From: Magicicada septendecula
Lineage: Eukaryota > Arthropoda > Insecta > Hemiptera > Cicadidae
DNA: 64,000 bases
Assembly: GCA_034769895.1 (NCBI GenBank)
Contig: CM068373.1
Span: 284,799,379 to 284,863,378 of the forward strand
Direction of reading: 5' to 3'
Positions 46,480 through 57,639 of the stretch are shown piece by piece (the first letter of the stretch is position 1; the number at the start of each line of letters is the position of its first letter). The translations under genes were made by a program, and so were the position numbers. Below the pieces are notes generated by a model. That model saw only the letters and a list, made by a program, of their open reading frames with translations. It was not told the DNA's origin and did not search any database.

Positions 46480-46845
46480 TCAGGCGCAAAATTATAAAAA
46501 AAGAAGTCTTTGTTTGGCCAGATACAAAGACTAATGAAAGATAAAAACTTCATGCTTGCAATGACAGAGGTTGAAAAAGATGCTTGGATTAGTTTAAAAA
46601 CATGCCATTAAAAACTTCCTAGAAAACAATAAGAATCCTGACTACATTAATATAGTTGAAAGCATGTTACTAAAATTCAAAGCTTTGGAATGCTCAGTGA
46701 GCATCAAAATTCTCTTTTTACATGCTTACTTACACTTTTTCCCCCCCAAAAATCTTGGTGCGATTAACAAGGAACAGGGTGAACACTTCCATGAGAATAA
46801 TAAGGAAATGGAGAGACGATATCATGGTTGGTGGAATATTAATAT
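46480..46845 (+). pseudogene. Remnant of a widespread arthropod repeat-associated ORF, left part
   Basis: Frames read LMKDKNFMLAMTEVEKDAW, then PKNLGAINKEQGEHFHENN, KEMERRYHGWWNINI. This matches a protein seen repeatedly next to mobile elements in arthropod genomes (the 'GAVSEEQGERFHQDI' block); its function is unknown to me. Several stops and frame changes. It is cut at 46845 by the LTR element and resumes at 49963 with MGDYYWML. Confidence 0.55.
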
Positions 46846-47393
46846 TGTTATGAGAAGTGTACCGAACAATCCAGAACATTCTTCATTCCCCCCGTCAAGT
46901 GTGGCTTGTGTTGCGTCAATCACGTAGGCGGTTCAAGTGAGTTCCAGGAACACTTGAGATAAGCATTAAGCCCCTGGCGTGCAGTAAGGAGGCAAAGCTG
47001 TATTGCACCTCTGTGGGGCCTATATAAAGCCATAGCAGCCGGATTATCAGTTCAGTTACGTGAGCGATTTTCGCTAGTGTGGATTGAGTGTTGTCGAAGT
47101 GAAATAGTATTGTATTAATAATTGTGTGAAACTCTATTAATAGACATTGTTATTGCGTGTCGACAAATCTGACTGGAAATATTGTTCGAGTTAATTATAA
47201 ACTGTTTAGTTGCGACAATTAAAGCTGGTGATTAGTGACTTAATTGGTGTCTTGTATTTTGTTTTCCACTGTGCCTACGATAATCAAGTAGACCGTCGTA
47301 ACAGTGGTGTCAGAACTGGGATGGAATGGTTAACAGTGGAAACAGAGAACACTTCGTAGAAGAGTAGTGTTAGTGGTATTTGATAAAAATAAA

Positions 47394-48206
47394 ATGGATA
47401 CCAATCAGATGATAGAAGCATTCCGAGTAATGCTACAGCAAGGACAGGAACAAAAAAAGAAGAACGAAGATAGGAAAAAGAAGAAGCAGAAAAACGGCAA
47501 GACGAAAAACGAAAAATGAAACACCAGAGGGACGAAAAAAAGAAGAATTTAGTCATCAAGTGGACGACGTTAAGGTGTTTGTACAAGATTATAACACTGA
47601 AAAATTCGTACTTTCACGAGGTGAGCTAAACAAACAAGTTGACAGAATATCTGAAATAGAAAAATCTGTGTCAAATATTAAAACAAGTATGTCAAGTTTT
47701 GAAGATTCTATTACAAATTCAATAAAACAAATTAAAAAGGAAGTCGAACATTAGTCAAAGAAATAGTTGATAAAGAAAGACCATCAATAAATGCTGATGA
47801 AGATTCAAAATATCAGTGAAATCAAACTGTAGTAGAGCCAGTGTTCGCAAAGGCCCCAATATTTGATGGAAGCACTTATTGGGCAACTTATATTCACAAA
47901 TTTGAAGCTGCCACTCGCTTAAATAAATGGACGGAAGAAGAGAAAGGACTTTCACTAATTCTTCTTTAACAGGGCTTGCTGCAGAACTAATACAGAAAGT
48001 GCAATCTGACAGCCAGAACATCTATGCCGAATTAACAAAAGCTCTGGAATTACAGTACAGTGACCAGCACTTGTGCCAAGTGTGCAGTGTTCAACTTAAA
48101 GCAAGGTGACAGCGTTCAGGGGAGAGCCTTCAAGAATTTGAAGCAAATGTTGACCGACTGACGAGATTGGCTTATCCTGAAGAATCGGAGGACTTCCGAA
48201 CGTGGA
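47394..48206 (+). pseudogene. Gag N-terminal region of the short LTR element
   Basis: It starts MDTNQMIEAFRVMLQQGQEQ and runs through coiled-coil-like blocks (ISEIEKSVSNIKTSMSSFED) and a capsid-like stretch (ELTKALELQYSDQHL). The same layout as the gag at 61882-62830. Broken. Confidence 0.65.
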
Positions 48207-49506
48207 TTGCTCACATTGTGTCTATTGACGGTAACAAATGGTAACAGAGATAGTAAATTACAACAAGTGTTAAGAATGGCACGGCATCAGAATAGCTCAG
48301 ACGCTCTTGTTCATGCTCTCCGTTTTGAAGCTGCCAAGTCGGCGACCTATATTAATCAAATTATGTCATCACGTTGTAGTCAAATGGATCCAGTATCACA
48401 ATATCGTCATAACGGACGGAATAAAAAGACGATTCAAGAACAACAGTTTAAGAAGTCAGTAGCACCACAACGATCTTTCGAAGAAAAGGATAAAGACAAA
48501 AGACCTAAGTGTTATAACTGTGGGAAAAGTGGTCATCTACAACCAGATTGTTGGCAGACGAAAAACCGGAGAGAAGAGCGTGAATGCACGAATTGGAGAT
48601 GTAAAGATACGGAACTGCACATAGTCTCCATGCTTCATAAAACCACGGGTAACCTGATCGTCAAAGGATTCATTAAAGACAAACCTGCAGCATGTACAGT
48701 TGACCTGGGCGAACCAGTGTCCATCGTGTGCCCTGACTTAGTCAGCAACCGCCAGCCTCAATTTAGCTCTTGTGCAATACAGACTGTGACTGCAAGCCTC
48801 GTCAAAGTATTAGGTCAAGTAGACGTACGTGTATGCCTGGGTCCCCTCGAGTTTAGCCACCAAATGCTCGTTGCAGACATTGTCGATGAAGTGATTCTTG
48901 GCATGGACATTATGAATGCCTACGGATTCGTTGTGGACTTAAAAGAGAACGTCTTGAAGGTTGGCCAAGAGAAGATAAAGCTTTGCATGGCTAAAATGAC
49001 AGGGTCTGCCAACCATTCAATCAAGCAAGTGGCATTGGCCGAAGAAGAAGTCAACAGGTCTGGCCAAGAGGAACCTTTCCTATTCCAGGCGGAAATGGAA
49101 GAAAAACTAGCAGAGGAAGTACAAATACGTGAAACGGCAAAAGAAGTGACTGGAAAGCCAACTATGGGTGTCAAGAACCCCTTGTTTGTTCGTGAGTTAA
49201 TAGAAGCGCCCGGGGGAAAAGTTGCTGAAGATGAAGTTACGCAAGAGGTTGTTGACGAGAACCAAACAGACTTGGATCAGCCAGTGGTGTTTAGGTCATC
49301 AATACATGACGCAACGGGAGTGATTCCAGCAAAACTAGCAGTTGAGCAGAAGACTCGTATTCCTGGGATGTTCGGATCACACGAGACCAAATTTGAAGGA
49401 CTGGAGAATTATCTTTCACAAGGACGTCCACCTAGATTGCCTGGCCAAGTATTACTTCAGAGACGGTTTGCTAGTTCGGGACGAACAAGCTTAAGGAGGG
49501 GGAAAG
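48207..49506 (+). pseudogene. Zinc knuckle, protease-like domain and integrase remnant
   Basis: The long frame (459 codons to 49586, overrunning into the LTR) carries the CCHC knuckle KCYNCGKSGHLQPDCW, then the retropepsin-like domain (AACTVDLGEPVSIVCPDL; VILGMDIMNAYGFVVDL), a Glu-rich linker, and a C-terminal piece resembling integrase (DQPVVFRSSIHDATGVIPAKL). In the larger relative at 55771-63042 that last piece is the end of the integrase core. Confidence 0.75.
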
Positions 49507-49962
49507 TGTTACGAGAAGCGTACCGAACAATCCAGAACATTCTCCACTCCCCCCGCCCAGTGTGGCTTGTCTTGTCATTCACGTAGGTGGTTCTAGTGAG
49601 TTCCAGGAACACTTGAGATACGCATTAAGCTGCTGGTGTGAAGTAAGGAGGCAAAGCTGTACTGCACCTCTGTGGGGCCTACATAAAGCCATAGCAGCCG
49701 GATTGTCAGTTCAGTTACGTAAGCGATTTTCGCTAGTGCGGATTGAGTGTTGTCGAAGTGAAATAGTATTATGTTAATAATTGTGTGAAACTCTATTAAT
49801 AGACATTGTTATTGCGTGTCGACAAATCTGACTGGAAATATTGTTCGAGTTAATTATAAACTGTTTAATTATGATAATTAAAGCTGGTGATTAGTGACGT
49901 AATTGGTGTCTTGTATTTTGCTTTCCACTGTACCTACGATGATCAAGTAGACCATCATAACA

Positions 49963-50110
49963 ATATAATGGGAGACTACTACTGGATGCTACAATGTTAA
50001 AATCTAGATTCATCCTACAAGAGGAAAAGCAACAGATGTAGCTTTATGAGCAAAAGGAAAAGGCATTATGCGACTTCCAACCAAGATAAAGACGTAGTAA
50101 GTTTTAAAAC
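49963..50110 (+). pseudogene. Remnant of the arthropod repeat-associated ORF, right part
   Basis: After the LTR element the plus strand reads MGDYYWMLQ and then KRKSNRCSF, the known continuation of the block that ends at 46845. This supports the atat target duplication. The rest to 50217 is noncoding. Confidence 0.55.
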
Positions 50111-50217
50111 ATATTATTGTGAAAAAACAGATCTAATTATAAACATAGTTTGTAAAAAATTCTGTTTTATTTAATGTACTATCACTAATACTTGTACTGT
50201 TGTCACTATCACTGTAC

Positions 50218-52417
50218 TGTTACGACGGTCTACTTGATCGTTGTAGGTACAGTGGAAACAAAATCAAGACACCAGTTAAGTCACTAATCACCAGCTTTAA
50301 TTTTCACAGTTAAACAGTTCGTAATTAACAACACAGTCTCTTATAACGAATCAAAGAAAAATCGTTCACACCCAAATTAAAACCACTAATATTAAAACAC
50401 AATTGTATAACAATATACCGTCCGGTTATAAAACACAACACTTAACTAATAACCACTTGAACGCGCACAGTAATATCGCCAGATAATCACTTGTAATCGC
50501 CCGACAATAAACTCGGACCGCACTGTAAATATATCGCAACTAATACTGAAAACTAAGGCCGCTGCCGCCATGTATTTATACCTCCGCTCACAGACCAGAA
50601 CGTTCCAAACTACGTCTTAGCGCCAGTATGTACTGTACTGCGTAATTAATTGCGGCCTTAACACAGTCCGCGCGGCTGGTGGCTTCGAGAAAACTCTCAC
50701 GAATGCGTCTAGAGACACGTATGCCACACACATTAGAGCGAGATTCTTCTGGCACATTCGACAAACACGTAGACTGTTCTGTAATGTCGTAACACTCCTC
50801 CTCCTTAAGCCTGTTCGTCCCGAACTGGCAAACCGTCTCTGAAGTAATACTCGACCAGACGGTCTAGGTGGACGTCCTTGCGAAAGATAGTTCGCCGGTT
50901 CTTCGAATTCAGTCTCGTGTGATCCGAACATCACGTTCCCAGGAATGCGAGTCTTCCGCTCAACCACTAGTTTTGCGGGAATCACTCACGTTGCGCCATG
51001 TACTGATGACCTAAACACCCCTGGCTGATCCAAGTTTGTTTGGTTCTCGTCAACAACCTCTTGCGGAACCTCATATTCAGCCACTTTGCCCTCGGGCGCT
51101 TCTATCAGCTCAGGAAGAAACAAGAGTTTTGTCTCGACACCCATAGTTGGCTTTCCAATCACTTCTTTTGTCGTTACACTTATTTGTACTTTCTCTGCTA
51201 GTTCTTCCTCCATTTCCCCTTGCAATAGGGAGGGTTCCTCTTGACCAAACCTGTTGACTTTTTCTTCGGCCAATGCCACTTGGTTAATCGAATGGTTGGT
51301 AGACCCTGTCATTTTAGCCATGCAAAGCTTTATCTTCTCTTGGCCAACCTTCAGGACATTCTCTCTTAAGTACACAACGAATCCGTGGGCATTCATAATG
51401 TCCGTGCCAAGAATCACTTCATCGACAATGTCTGCAACAAGCATTTGGTGGCTAAACTCGAAAAGACTCAGGCGTACACGTACGTCTACCTTTCCTAGCA
51501 CCTTGACGGGGCTTCCAGTCACAGTCTGTATTGTACAAGAGTTAATTAGAGGCTGGCGGTTGCTGACTAAGTCAAGGCGCACAATAGACACTGTTGTGCC
51601 CATGTCAACTGTAAATAAGGTTGGTTTACCTTCCGCAAATCCATTAACTTCCTGCCTGCCTTTCTCATCCAGTCGTTTTTCTGCTTCTTCTCTTTCTTGT
51701 CTTCGTTCTTCTGTTTGTTGTTCGTGTGTCTGCCGCAGCAGCGATTGGAAAGCTTCCATCATCTGACTGGCATCCATTGTTTACGATTAATTATAAATTA
51801 CGCTCGTCTTATACAAAGTATTCACTGTTTCCACTGTTAACGGTTCTATCCCAGTTCTGACACCACTGTTACGGCGGTCTACTCGACCGTCGTAGGTACA
51901 GTGGAAACAAAATCAAGACACCAGTTAAGTCACTATACACCAGCTTTAATTTTCACAGTTAAACAGTTCGTAATTAACAACACAGTCTCTTATAACGAAT
52001 CAAATAAATGTCAACTAATATTAAAACACAATTGTATTACAATATACCATCCGATTATAAAACACAACACTTAACTAATAACCACTTGAACGCGCACAGT
52101 AGTATCGCCAGATAATCACTTGTAATCGCCCGACAATAAACTCGGACCACACTGTAAATATATCGCAACTAATACTGAAAACTAGGCCGCTACCGCCATG
52201 TATTTATACTTCCGCTCACAGACCAGAAAGTTCCAAACTACGTCTTAGCGCCAGTGTGTACTACGTAATTAATTGCGGTCTTAACACAGTCCGCGCGGCT
52301 GACGACTTCGAGAAAACTCTCGTGAATGCGTCTAGAGTCACGTATGCCACACACATTAGAGCGAGATTCTTCTGGCACATTCGACAAACACGTAGACTCT
52401 TCTGTAATGTTGTAACA
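50218..52417 (-). mobile_element. Second short Ty3/gypsy-type LTR element, minus strand
   Basis: LTRs at 51867-52417 (5') and 50218-50794 (3'), purine tract (aaggaggaggag) at the inner edge of the 3' LTR, leucine-tRNA-like primer site beside the 5' LTR. The interior keeps a gag start, the protease-like domain and an integrase remnant, and no reverse transcriptase. LTRs differ by about 5% plus small length changes by eye, so it is younger than the copy at 46846. No matching target duplication is seen (tgtac left, atagc right). A few interruptions. Confidence 0.9.
50795..51777 (-). pseudogene. Gag start, protease-like domain and integrase remnant
   Basis: The minus frame starts MDASQMMEAFQSLLRQTHEQ, leads into the protease-like domain (FTVDMGTTVSIVRLDL; VILGTDIMNAHGFVVYL) and ends with FRSSVHGAT, followed by an integrase-like VIPAKLVVERKTRIPG segment. 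No zinc knuckle or capsid region. The order and content match the element at 46846-49962. Confidence 0.75.
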
Positions 52418-53036
52418 ATAGCTTCACTATGGAAATGCATTCCACTAAAAATGGCAATGCCGATTGCAAAAAACCAGTATGCGATAGAGAAAAACTGAAG
52501 TCATATTTGAATTCATCAATACAAAAAACTATAAAATCAGAAAAAATTTTGAAAAAGTGAACCTAAATTTTGCAGGCCTGTGTAATGCTTTTGTACAGCC
52601 ACTTTCAATTTATCAGCTTTTTTTACTGTTGAAAATGAAGAAGCAGAAGTCCCTATATATGTTTACCATGTTGGGAAAAATTCGTTAGAAATAAATCATA
52701 TGTCACAAAATATTTAATTGTGTACAACAACACTTGCCTACTTTACATGACTATGTGAATAACACTATTCAACAGAATGGTGTTATTTTTTGCATTTATT
52801 TACCACGGATGTTTTTCAAGTTGGACACAATGCATTGTCGCGGACCAGCAACATCATTTACTGGACAAGACCAAGAACTTACTGGACTATACTCATAGAC
52901 TTAAAAGGTTATTGATCATACTCAAAATGACATATATAAATTTGTTGTAGTAAAAGTTATCGTCATTTACTTTGAATATCACACAGATTCATAAATTCAC
53001 TGTTTAACATACATATTGTTTGTATGTAATATCTTT
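52418..53036. other. No gene recognised
   Basis: AT-rich. Short plus frames (SLWKCIPLKMAMPIAK near 52430; KLKSYLNSSIQKTIKSEK near 52495) look faintly protein-like but cannot be assigned. Confidence 0.3.
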
Positions 53037-53463
53037 AAATAAATACACTGCAAGTAGGTTCACCTGATGCACGTTTCACAGAAATTATTCTGTATCTTCA
53101 GAGGTTTGTTTGAATTGTAATTGAATGTTTCGCTTATGAAATAGTTAACAGTTAATCAATTTTACTTTGATTCTATTTTTGTTTAATTTGTACAATTAAA
53201 AATGTATAAAGAGGTAACAAAATGATTATCTGGGAAAATCATAATATTTACTAACAGAATAACAATTACCGTATCTACTAATTAAAGAGCAAAATCAAAT
53301 AAAAACAAAACATGACGATTTATTTAAAATCATACATTTATTAGAATAATAAAATAAAACAATTCAAACTATAATAATAAAAATATTACAATTCAAACAA
53401 ACCTCTGAAGATACAGAATAATTTCTGTGAAACGTGCGTAATAAGCCTACTTGCAGTGTAATT
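53037..53463. mobile_element. Foldback element with hammerhead-like arms
   Basis: Inverted arms of about 80 bp (53037-53121 and 53387-53463) with matching ends (aatacactgcaagtagg), around a 265-bp noncoding centre. Each arm carries a hammerhead core facing outward. No target duplication was found. Confidence 0.7.
53062..53105 (-). ncRNA. Hammerhead ribozyme-like motif, left arm
   Basis: Minus strand: stem I acct (53105-53102) with aggt (53065-53062), core CTGAAGA (53101-53095), stem II acagaa/ttctgt, GAAAC (53077-53073), loop GTGC, cleavage triplet ATC. The usual G of GUC is A here. The right arm (53401-53444, plus) has the G (GTA) but has lost stem I, so each arm keeps what the other lost. 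Confidence 0.6.
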
Positions 53464-53557
53464 ATTTGAGGTATTACATGGGAGACCTTCAGGAAACTCA
53501 ATGAGTTACTTACAAAGGAATATTGTTTGTAATACAACATGCGTGTCAAGTACATAC

Positions 53558-53754
53558 CAGCGAATTCCAGTTTCTCTGTAGTACATTATAAGCATGAGTC
53601 TGCTTTGGCTGCATCAGCTGTTTGACACTGATACAGTTCTTCAGGCTAGAAATAATATTCCCGCTGTATGCTTTGCGTGGTTTCCGAGGCTGATAACAAT
53701 TTATACGTGGTATAAACGCAGATTTCGGTTTTCCTTTAGTGACTTTGGGTGAAT
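53558..53754 (-). CDS. Host exon E (197 bp), probably of the same unrecognised gene
   Basis: Minus strand: acceptor ttggccattacag|ATTCACC and donor TCGCTG|gtatgt. Two bases plus 65 codons: SPKVTKGKPKSAFIPRINC, YQPRKPRKAYSGNIISSL, KQTHAYNVLQRNWNSL. Basic, protein-like, no stops. It ends on a codon border, as exon D requires. The 76-codon open frame extends past both splice sites by chance. I cannot identify the protein. Confidence 0.65.
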
Positions 53755-53954
53755 CTGTAATGGCCAAATAAGGCATAAAGTTTTAATTAAATCTGTAAAA
53801 TTAAAAAATGTTGATTCTTTGGGTCTTATCCCCTACTGTCAAGAAACTAAATTGTAATCTACAAGTGTATAACATGCAATTTGAAACTACCCTTATTCTG
53901 GGGGGCTAGTAGTGGGCTACTTTTATAAGGATTTATTAAAACAAATTGAATAAT

Positions 53955-54410
53955 TATTCTTGGATTTGTTGTCCATGACGTGTCCGTTGATTAACTAATT
54001 ATAAGTGTAATACTACCGACTCAGAACACAAAGTTTTTATTGGTTAAAATATAAAATCTTTATCTTGTAGCCTGAACCAGTTTCCGCTTATTATAAGCTT
54101 TGCCAGAGGCTCATGAGAACCAAAGAGAGATGGAAAATTACTCCTATGTAGGGCTTGATTTCAGGGGGAACATGCCGGAACGGCATTCTGGAACCTCTTG
54201 GATCCAAAAATAAATTACCAAAAAAAATATGTGAAAAGAAAAACCTAATTATTACAAAAATTTACTACTACTTTTTAAATTGTGCCACTCATCAGCTTCT
54301 GACAAAGCTTGTAATAAGCAAAAACTGGTTCAGACTATACAGTACAAATTTTACGTTTTTACCAATAAAAACTTTGTGTTCTGAGTCGGTAGTATTACAC
54401 TTATAATAAG
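53955..54410. mobile_element. Decayed PLE foldback of the palindrome family
   Basis: The left side begins with the family tail (cttggatttgttgtccatgac) and the arm gactcagaacacaaag. The right arm mirrors it (ctttgtgttctgagtc). The hammerhead positions have decayed (CTGACAA on the right). A possible short target duplication, tgaataat, is at 53947-53954 and 54411-54418. The centre (about 54120-54280) is unrelated sequence without coding. Confidence 0.7.
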
Positions 54411-54639
54411 TGAATAATGACGACATTGTTGCCACTTGAATTCAAAGATGTATTACATACAATTGAAGCAGTCCTTAACTTTTTGTAAAATGTGCTTTGT
54501 TGCAATCTTTTTGTGCAGTTGTTTACAGGTCTACAAAATGCTGTGCATAGGTGACAGTTAGGTGCAAGTAATTTCCTTACACATTTGTATTGTCCTATGA
54601 GCACACCATTCATAACAGCCATTCCTGACCTTATAATAT

Positions 54640-55265
54640 AAAGAAACTACTTTTGTTTGCAACCAGATTGACATAGATTGAAACTTAATGAATCCAAATT
54701 AGTTCATATCAATTTCACTAACAGAAAAGTAGATCCAGTAACGGTTTATATTAATGGGCTGGAAGTGCCATATACTAACACAGCAGAGTATCTAGGTATG
54801 AAACTGGATACAGTGCTCAAATGGAAAGAGCATGTAAAAAGAAAGAGGGAGGAGCTCAACATAAAGTATAGAAAAATGTACTGGCTGTTAGGGAGAAACT
54901 TACAAATATCAGTAGAAAACAAACTGCTGTTGTACAAACAAGTTCTGAAGCTTGTGTGTTCTTATGGAATTCAGCTCTGGAGATGTAGAAAGAAAACAAA
55001 CTTATAAAAACAAAATATGCAGACAAACATGATCACAGGAATTAGATCCACGATAACCCAATAATGCGACACATGGTGGAAGAAGCTCCACACATCTCAA
55101 GGTGATTCAAAAGACAGAAGCTGTATCACAATAGAAAACAATTAATATGTAAAACTCTATGTGAGAGAAAGACAGAATAATTTTGTGTTAGCCACTGGGA
55201 TTCATACCATCACCCGTGAAGGAAACATGAAGGAGAAGCTGCTGGATGAGCTTGCTCAGTTGTAG
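54640..55265 (+). mobile_element. Jockey-clade LINE fragment
   Basis: The plus-strand frame LNESKLVHINFTNRK, then EYLGMKLDTVLKWKEHVK and KYRKMYWLLGRNLQISVENK, LLLYKQVLKLVCSYGIQLW is the segment after the reverse-transcriptase catalytic core in Jockey-type non-LTR retrotransposons. It is 5' truncated, open to 55007, then frame-shifted and decayed. Confidence 0.75.
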
Positions 55266-55380
55266 CATTAAGGGAGGTGTTTTTAGTGGGTCAAGAGTCC
55301 CACACTACAACAAACTATGGGGTCCTTAGTGTCTATAGAGATTTTCACCTATCCTTATGAAAAAAATATTTTTGCCACAT

Positions 55381-55770
55381 TCAACTCTTGCTTGTTGTGA
55401 GGTTCATCAAACGTGATAACAGGAGCGCTGCCATTACCATTTTTTTTTTTGTGCTAGCGCCCTTGATTGAATAGGTTTGACAGAGGTTTTTGTTGTGTAT
55501 GCACTGTGCTTTAAATTGTGTCTGTTCATTTAGAATGTTGTTTCCATATATTTTTGTGTGTTTGTATATTTCCAGCTGTTCACATGCGTTCAATTTTCAG
55601 CCATTTGTGTTTATGTGTAGACTTCCATGTTGTTTTTGATGTTTGTACATGCGTCATGTGCTTCAATAAGATGATTTAAAAATCTCGATTCAGTGGTGGA
55701 GTTTAATGCTTTTATATATTCAGTATACCTGTTTTTGAATCTGCATCCTGCCTGGCTTATTGTATCATAT
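55381..55770 (-). mobile_element. PLE fragment interrupted by an LTR element
   Basis: On the minus strand from the LTR border: the remains of GIY-YIG (TISQAGCRFKNRYTEYIKAL), then TTESRFLNHLIEAH and, at 55593-55381, EQLEIYKHTKIYGNNILNEQ. It belongs to the palindrome PLE family but is diverged, with stops. The LTR element at 55771 cuts through the GIY-YIG domain. Confidence 0.75.
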
Positions 55771-56458
55771 TGTTACGACGGTCTACTTGATCGTCGTAGG
55801 TACAGTGGAAACAAAATACAAGACACTAATTAAGTCACTAATCACCAGCTTTAATTTTTACAGTTAAACAGTTCATAATTAAAAACACAGTCTCTTACAA
55901 CAAATCAAATAAAAATTGTTCACATGCAATAAAATGTCCACTAATATTAAACACAACTGTATTACAATTATCCCGCCCGATTATTAAACACTTCGCTAAT
56001 AACAACTAGAATGCACACAGTAATATCGCCCGATAATGACTTGTAATCGCCCGACAATAAACTGAAACTAAACGTCATTGACTACTGGTATTTATACCCA
56101 CCCAAATTACGAGATTATTCCATACCTGCGTGTTAGCGCCATTGTGTATGACATAATTAATTACACCCTTGATACAGTTCACCTGGCTTCTGGACAGTCT
56201 AGCAAATGCATCGATAGTCACGTACGCCACCACATTACTTTCCGGATCCCTCTGGAACATTCGATAAACACATAGATTGTTCTGTGATATCGTAAAACTG
56301 CCTCCTCCTTAAGCCTGTTCGTCCCGAACTGGCAAACTGTCTCTGAAGTAGTACGTAACCAGACGATCTAGGTGAACGACCTTGGACTTTTGCTGTCCTT
56401 CCTGTTGAATCCAATAAACAACATCGTTGATTCTTTTTTTCACAGTGTAGGGTCCTTC

Positions 56459-57404
56459 CTAGTTAGACTGAAGCTTAGGTGAGTGACCACAATGGCGCTT
56501 TGGGTTGAACAACCAGACCTGTTCTACTTCTTGGAAACCCACACTATTGCTGTGAATGTCATACCGAGTTTTCATTTTATCACTGGATATCTTCAGCCAT
56601 CCTCTTACCAAGCGATTCATTTCTCGCAGTTGGTTTTCTAATTGCGAGGAATAGTTCTGTGGCTCTTGGGACTGAGTCTCAGGTGATCCGAACATTAAGT
56701 CCCCAGGAAGACGAATCTCCCGCCCAAACACCAATTTTGCTGGAGTCATTCCAGTTGTGTCATGTACTGATGATCTATACGCCATGAGGAATAGTGGTAT
56801 ACGTTGGTCCCAGTCTGTTTGGTTCTTGTCAACAACCTTCGAAAGATGCTGCTCAAGTGTCCTATTGAATCTCTCAACCATCCCGTCCGACTGAGTATAC
56901 AGAGGCATTGTCCTGGTCTTTCAAATTCTGAGTAGACGGCATAATCCTTTAAACACTCCTGATTCAAAATTTATCCCTTGATCCATATGGATTTCCTTAA
57001 TGGCAACAGAAGTTGTGAACTAACTCCTTTGCCACAGTTGTAACCTCCTGATTTGGAATTGGATAGGCTTCCACCCACTTAGTAAAGTAGTCACCTACAA
57101 CCATGATGTACCGGTTTCCATCGTCAGTAACTGGGAATGGTCCAGCAATGTCTATGGCAATTCTCTCGAAAGGCAGTCCAAAGTTTTACTGTTTCATTTT
57201 TCCCCTGCTTCTGGTTTGTGGGCCCTTGATTGCAGCACATATTTCACACGTTCGAACCCATTTCTCTACGTCGTGGTGAAGATAATGCCAAAAGAATCGC
57301 TTCCGTATTTTGTCAAGGGTTTTGTTAACGCCATGATGGCCTCCAGATGTTCCATCATGCATCTCCTTAAAAACAGACTGCACTTTACTTCGGGGAACTA
57401 TCAA
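56459..57404 (-). pseudogene. Integrase region of the larger LTR element
   Basis: The zinc-binding part (57404-57186) shows HDGTSGGHHGVNKTLDKI and CEICAAIKG. The core end and C-terminal part (56908-56459) show QSDGMVERFNRTLEQHL and YRSSVHDTTGMTPAKLVFGR. Fossil. Confidence 0.8.
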
Positions 57405-57639
57405 CTACATGACCACGTCTCATCCATCTGCACTTTCCCAAGACCTTCTCAGCAATCCATTTTCTAAGGTAAGAGTTCCCATTGTGCCCAGTAGCACTTC
57501 AGCACTGCGGAACCATGGCAGATATCTTGCCAATCCGGGCGGCGACCTTCCTCTTTTGCTGTCAAAATCGGTCCAATGTCTTCATCAGTCATACGTTCTT
57601 GTCGACAGTCTTGTGTTGTCCAGCCGTATGCCAGGAAAT

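Larger units (their letters stand above)
46846..49962 (+). mobile_element. Ty3/gypsy-type short, non-autonomous LTR element
   Basis: LTRs at 46846-47303 and 49507-49962 (TGTTA...TAACA), a leucine-tRNA-like primer site (tggtgtcagaactggga) one base after the 5' LTR, a purine tract (aaggagggggaaag) before the 3' LTR, and the 4-bp target duplication atat. The interior keeps a gag region, a CCHC zinc knuckle, a protease-like domain and a piece of integrase, but no reverse transcriptase, so it depended on others. The LTRs differ by roughly 8% by eye: moderately old. Broken, with several interruptions in the gag part. Confidence 0.9.

Noticed and set aside
53546-53776. 76-codon ORF as an independent gene
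   Set aside because: Its ends pass through a good acceptor and donor; it is better explained as exon E.
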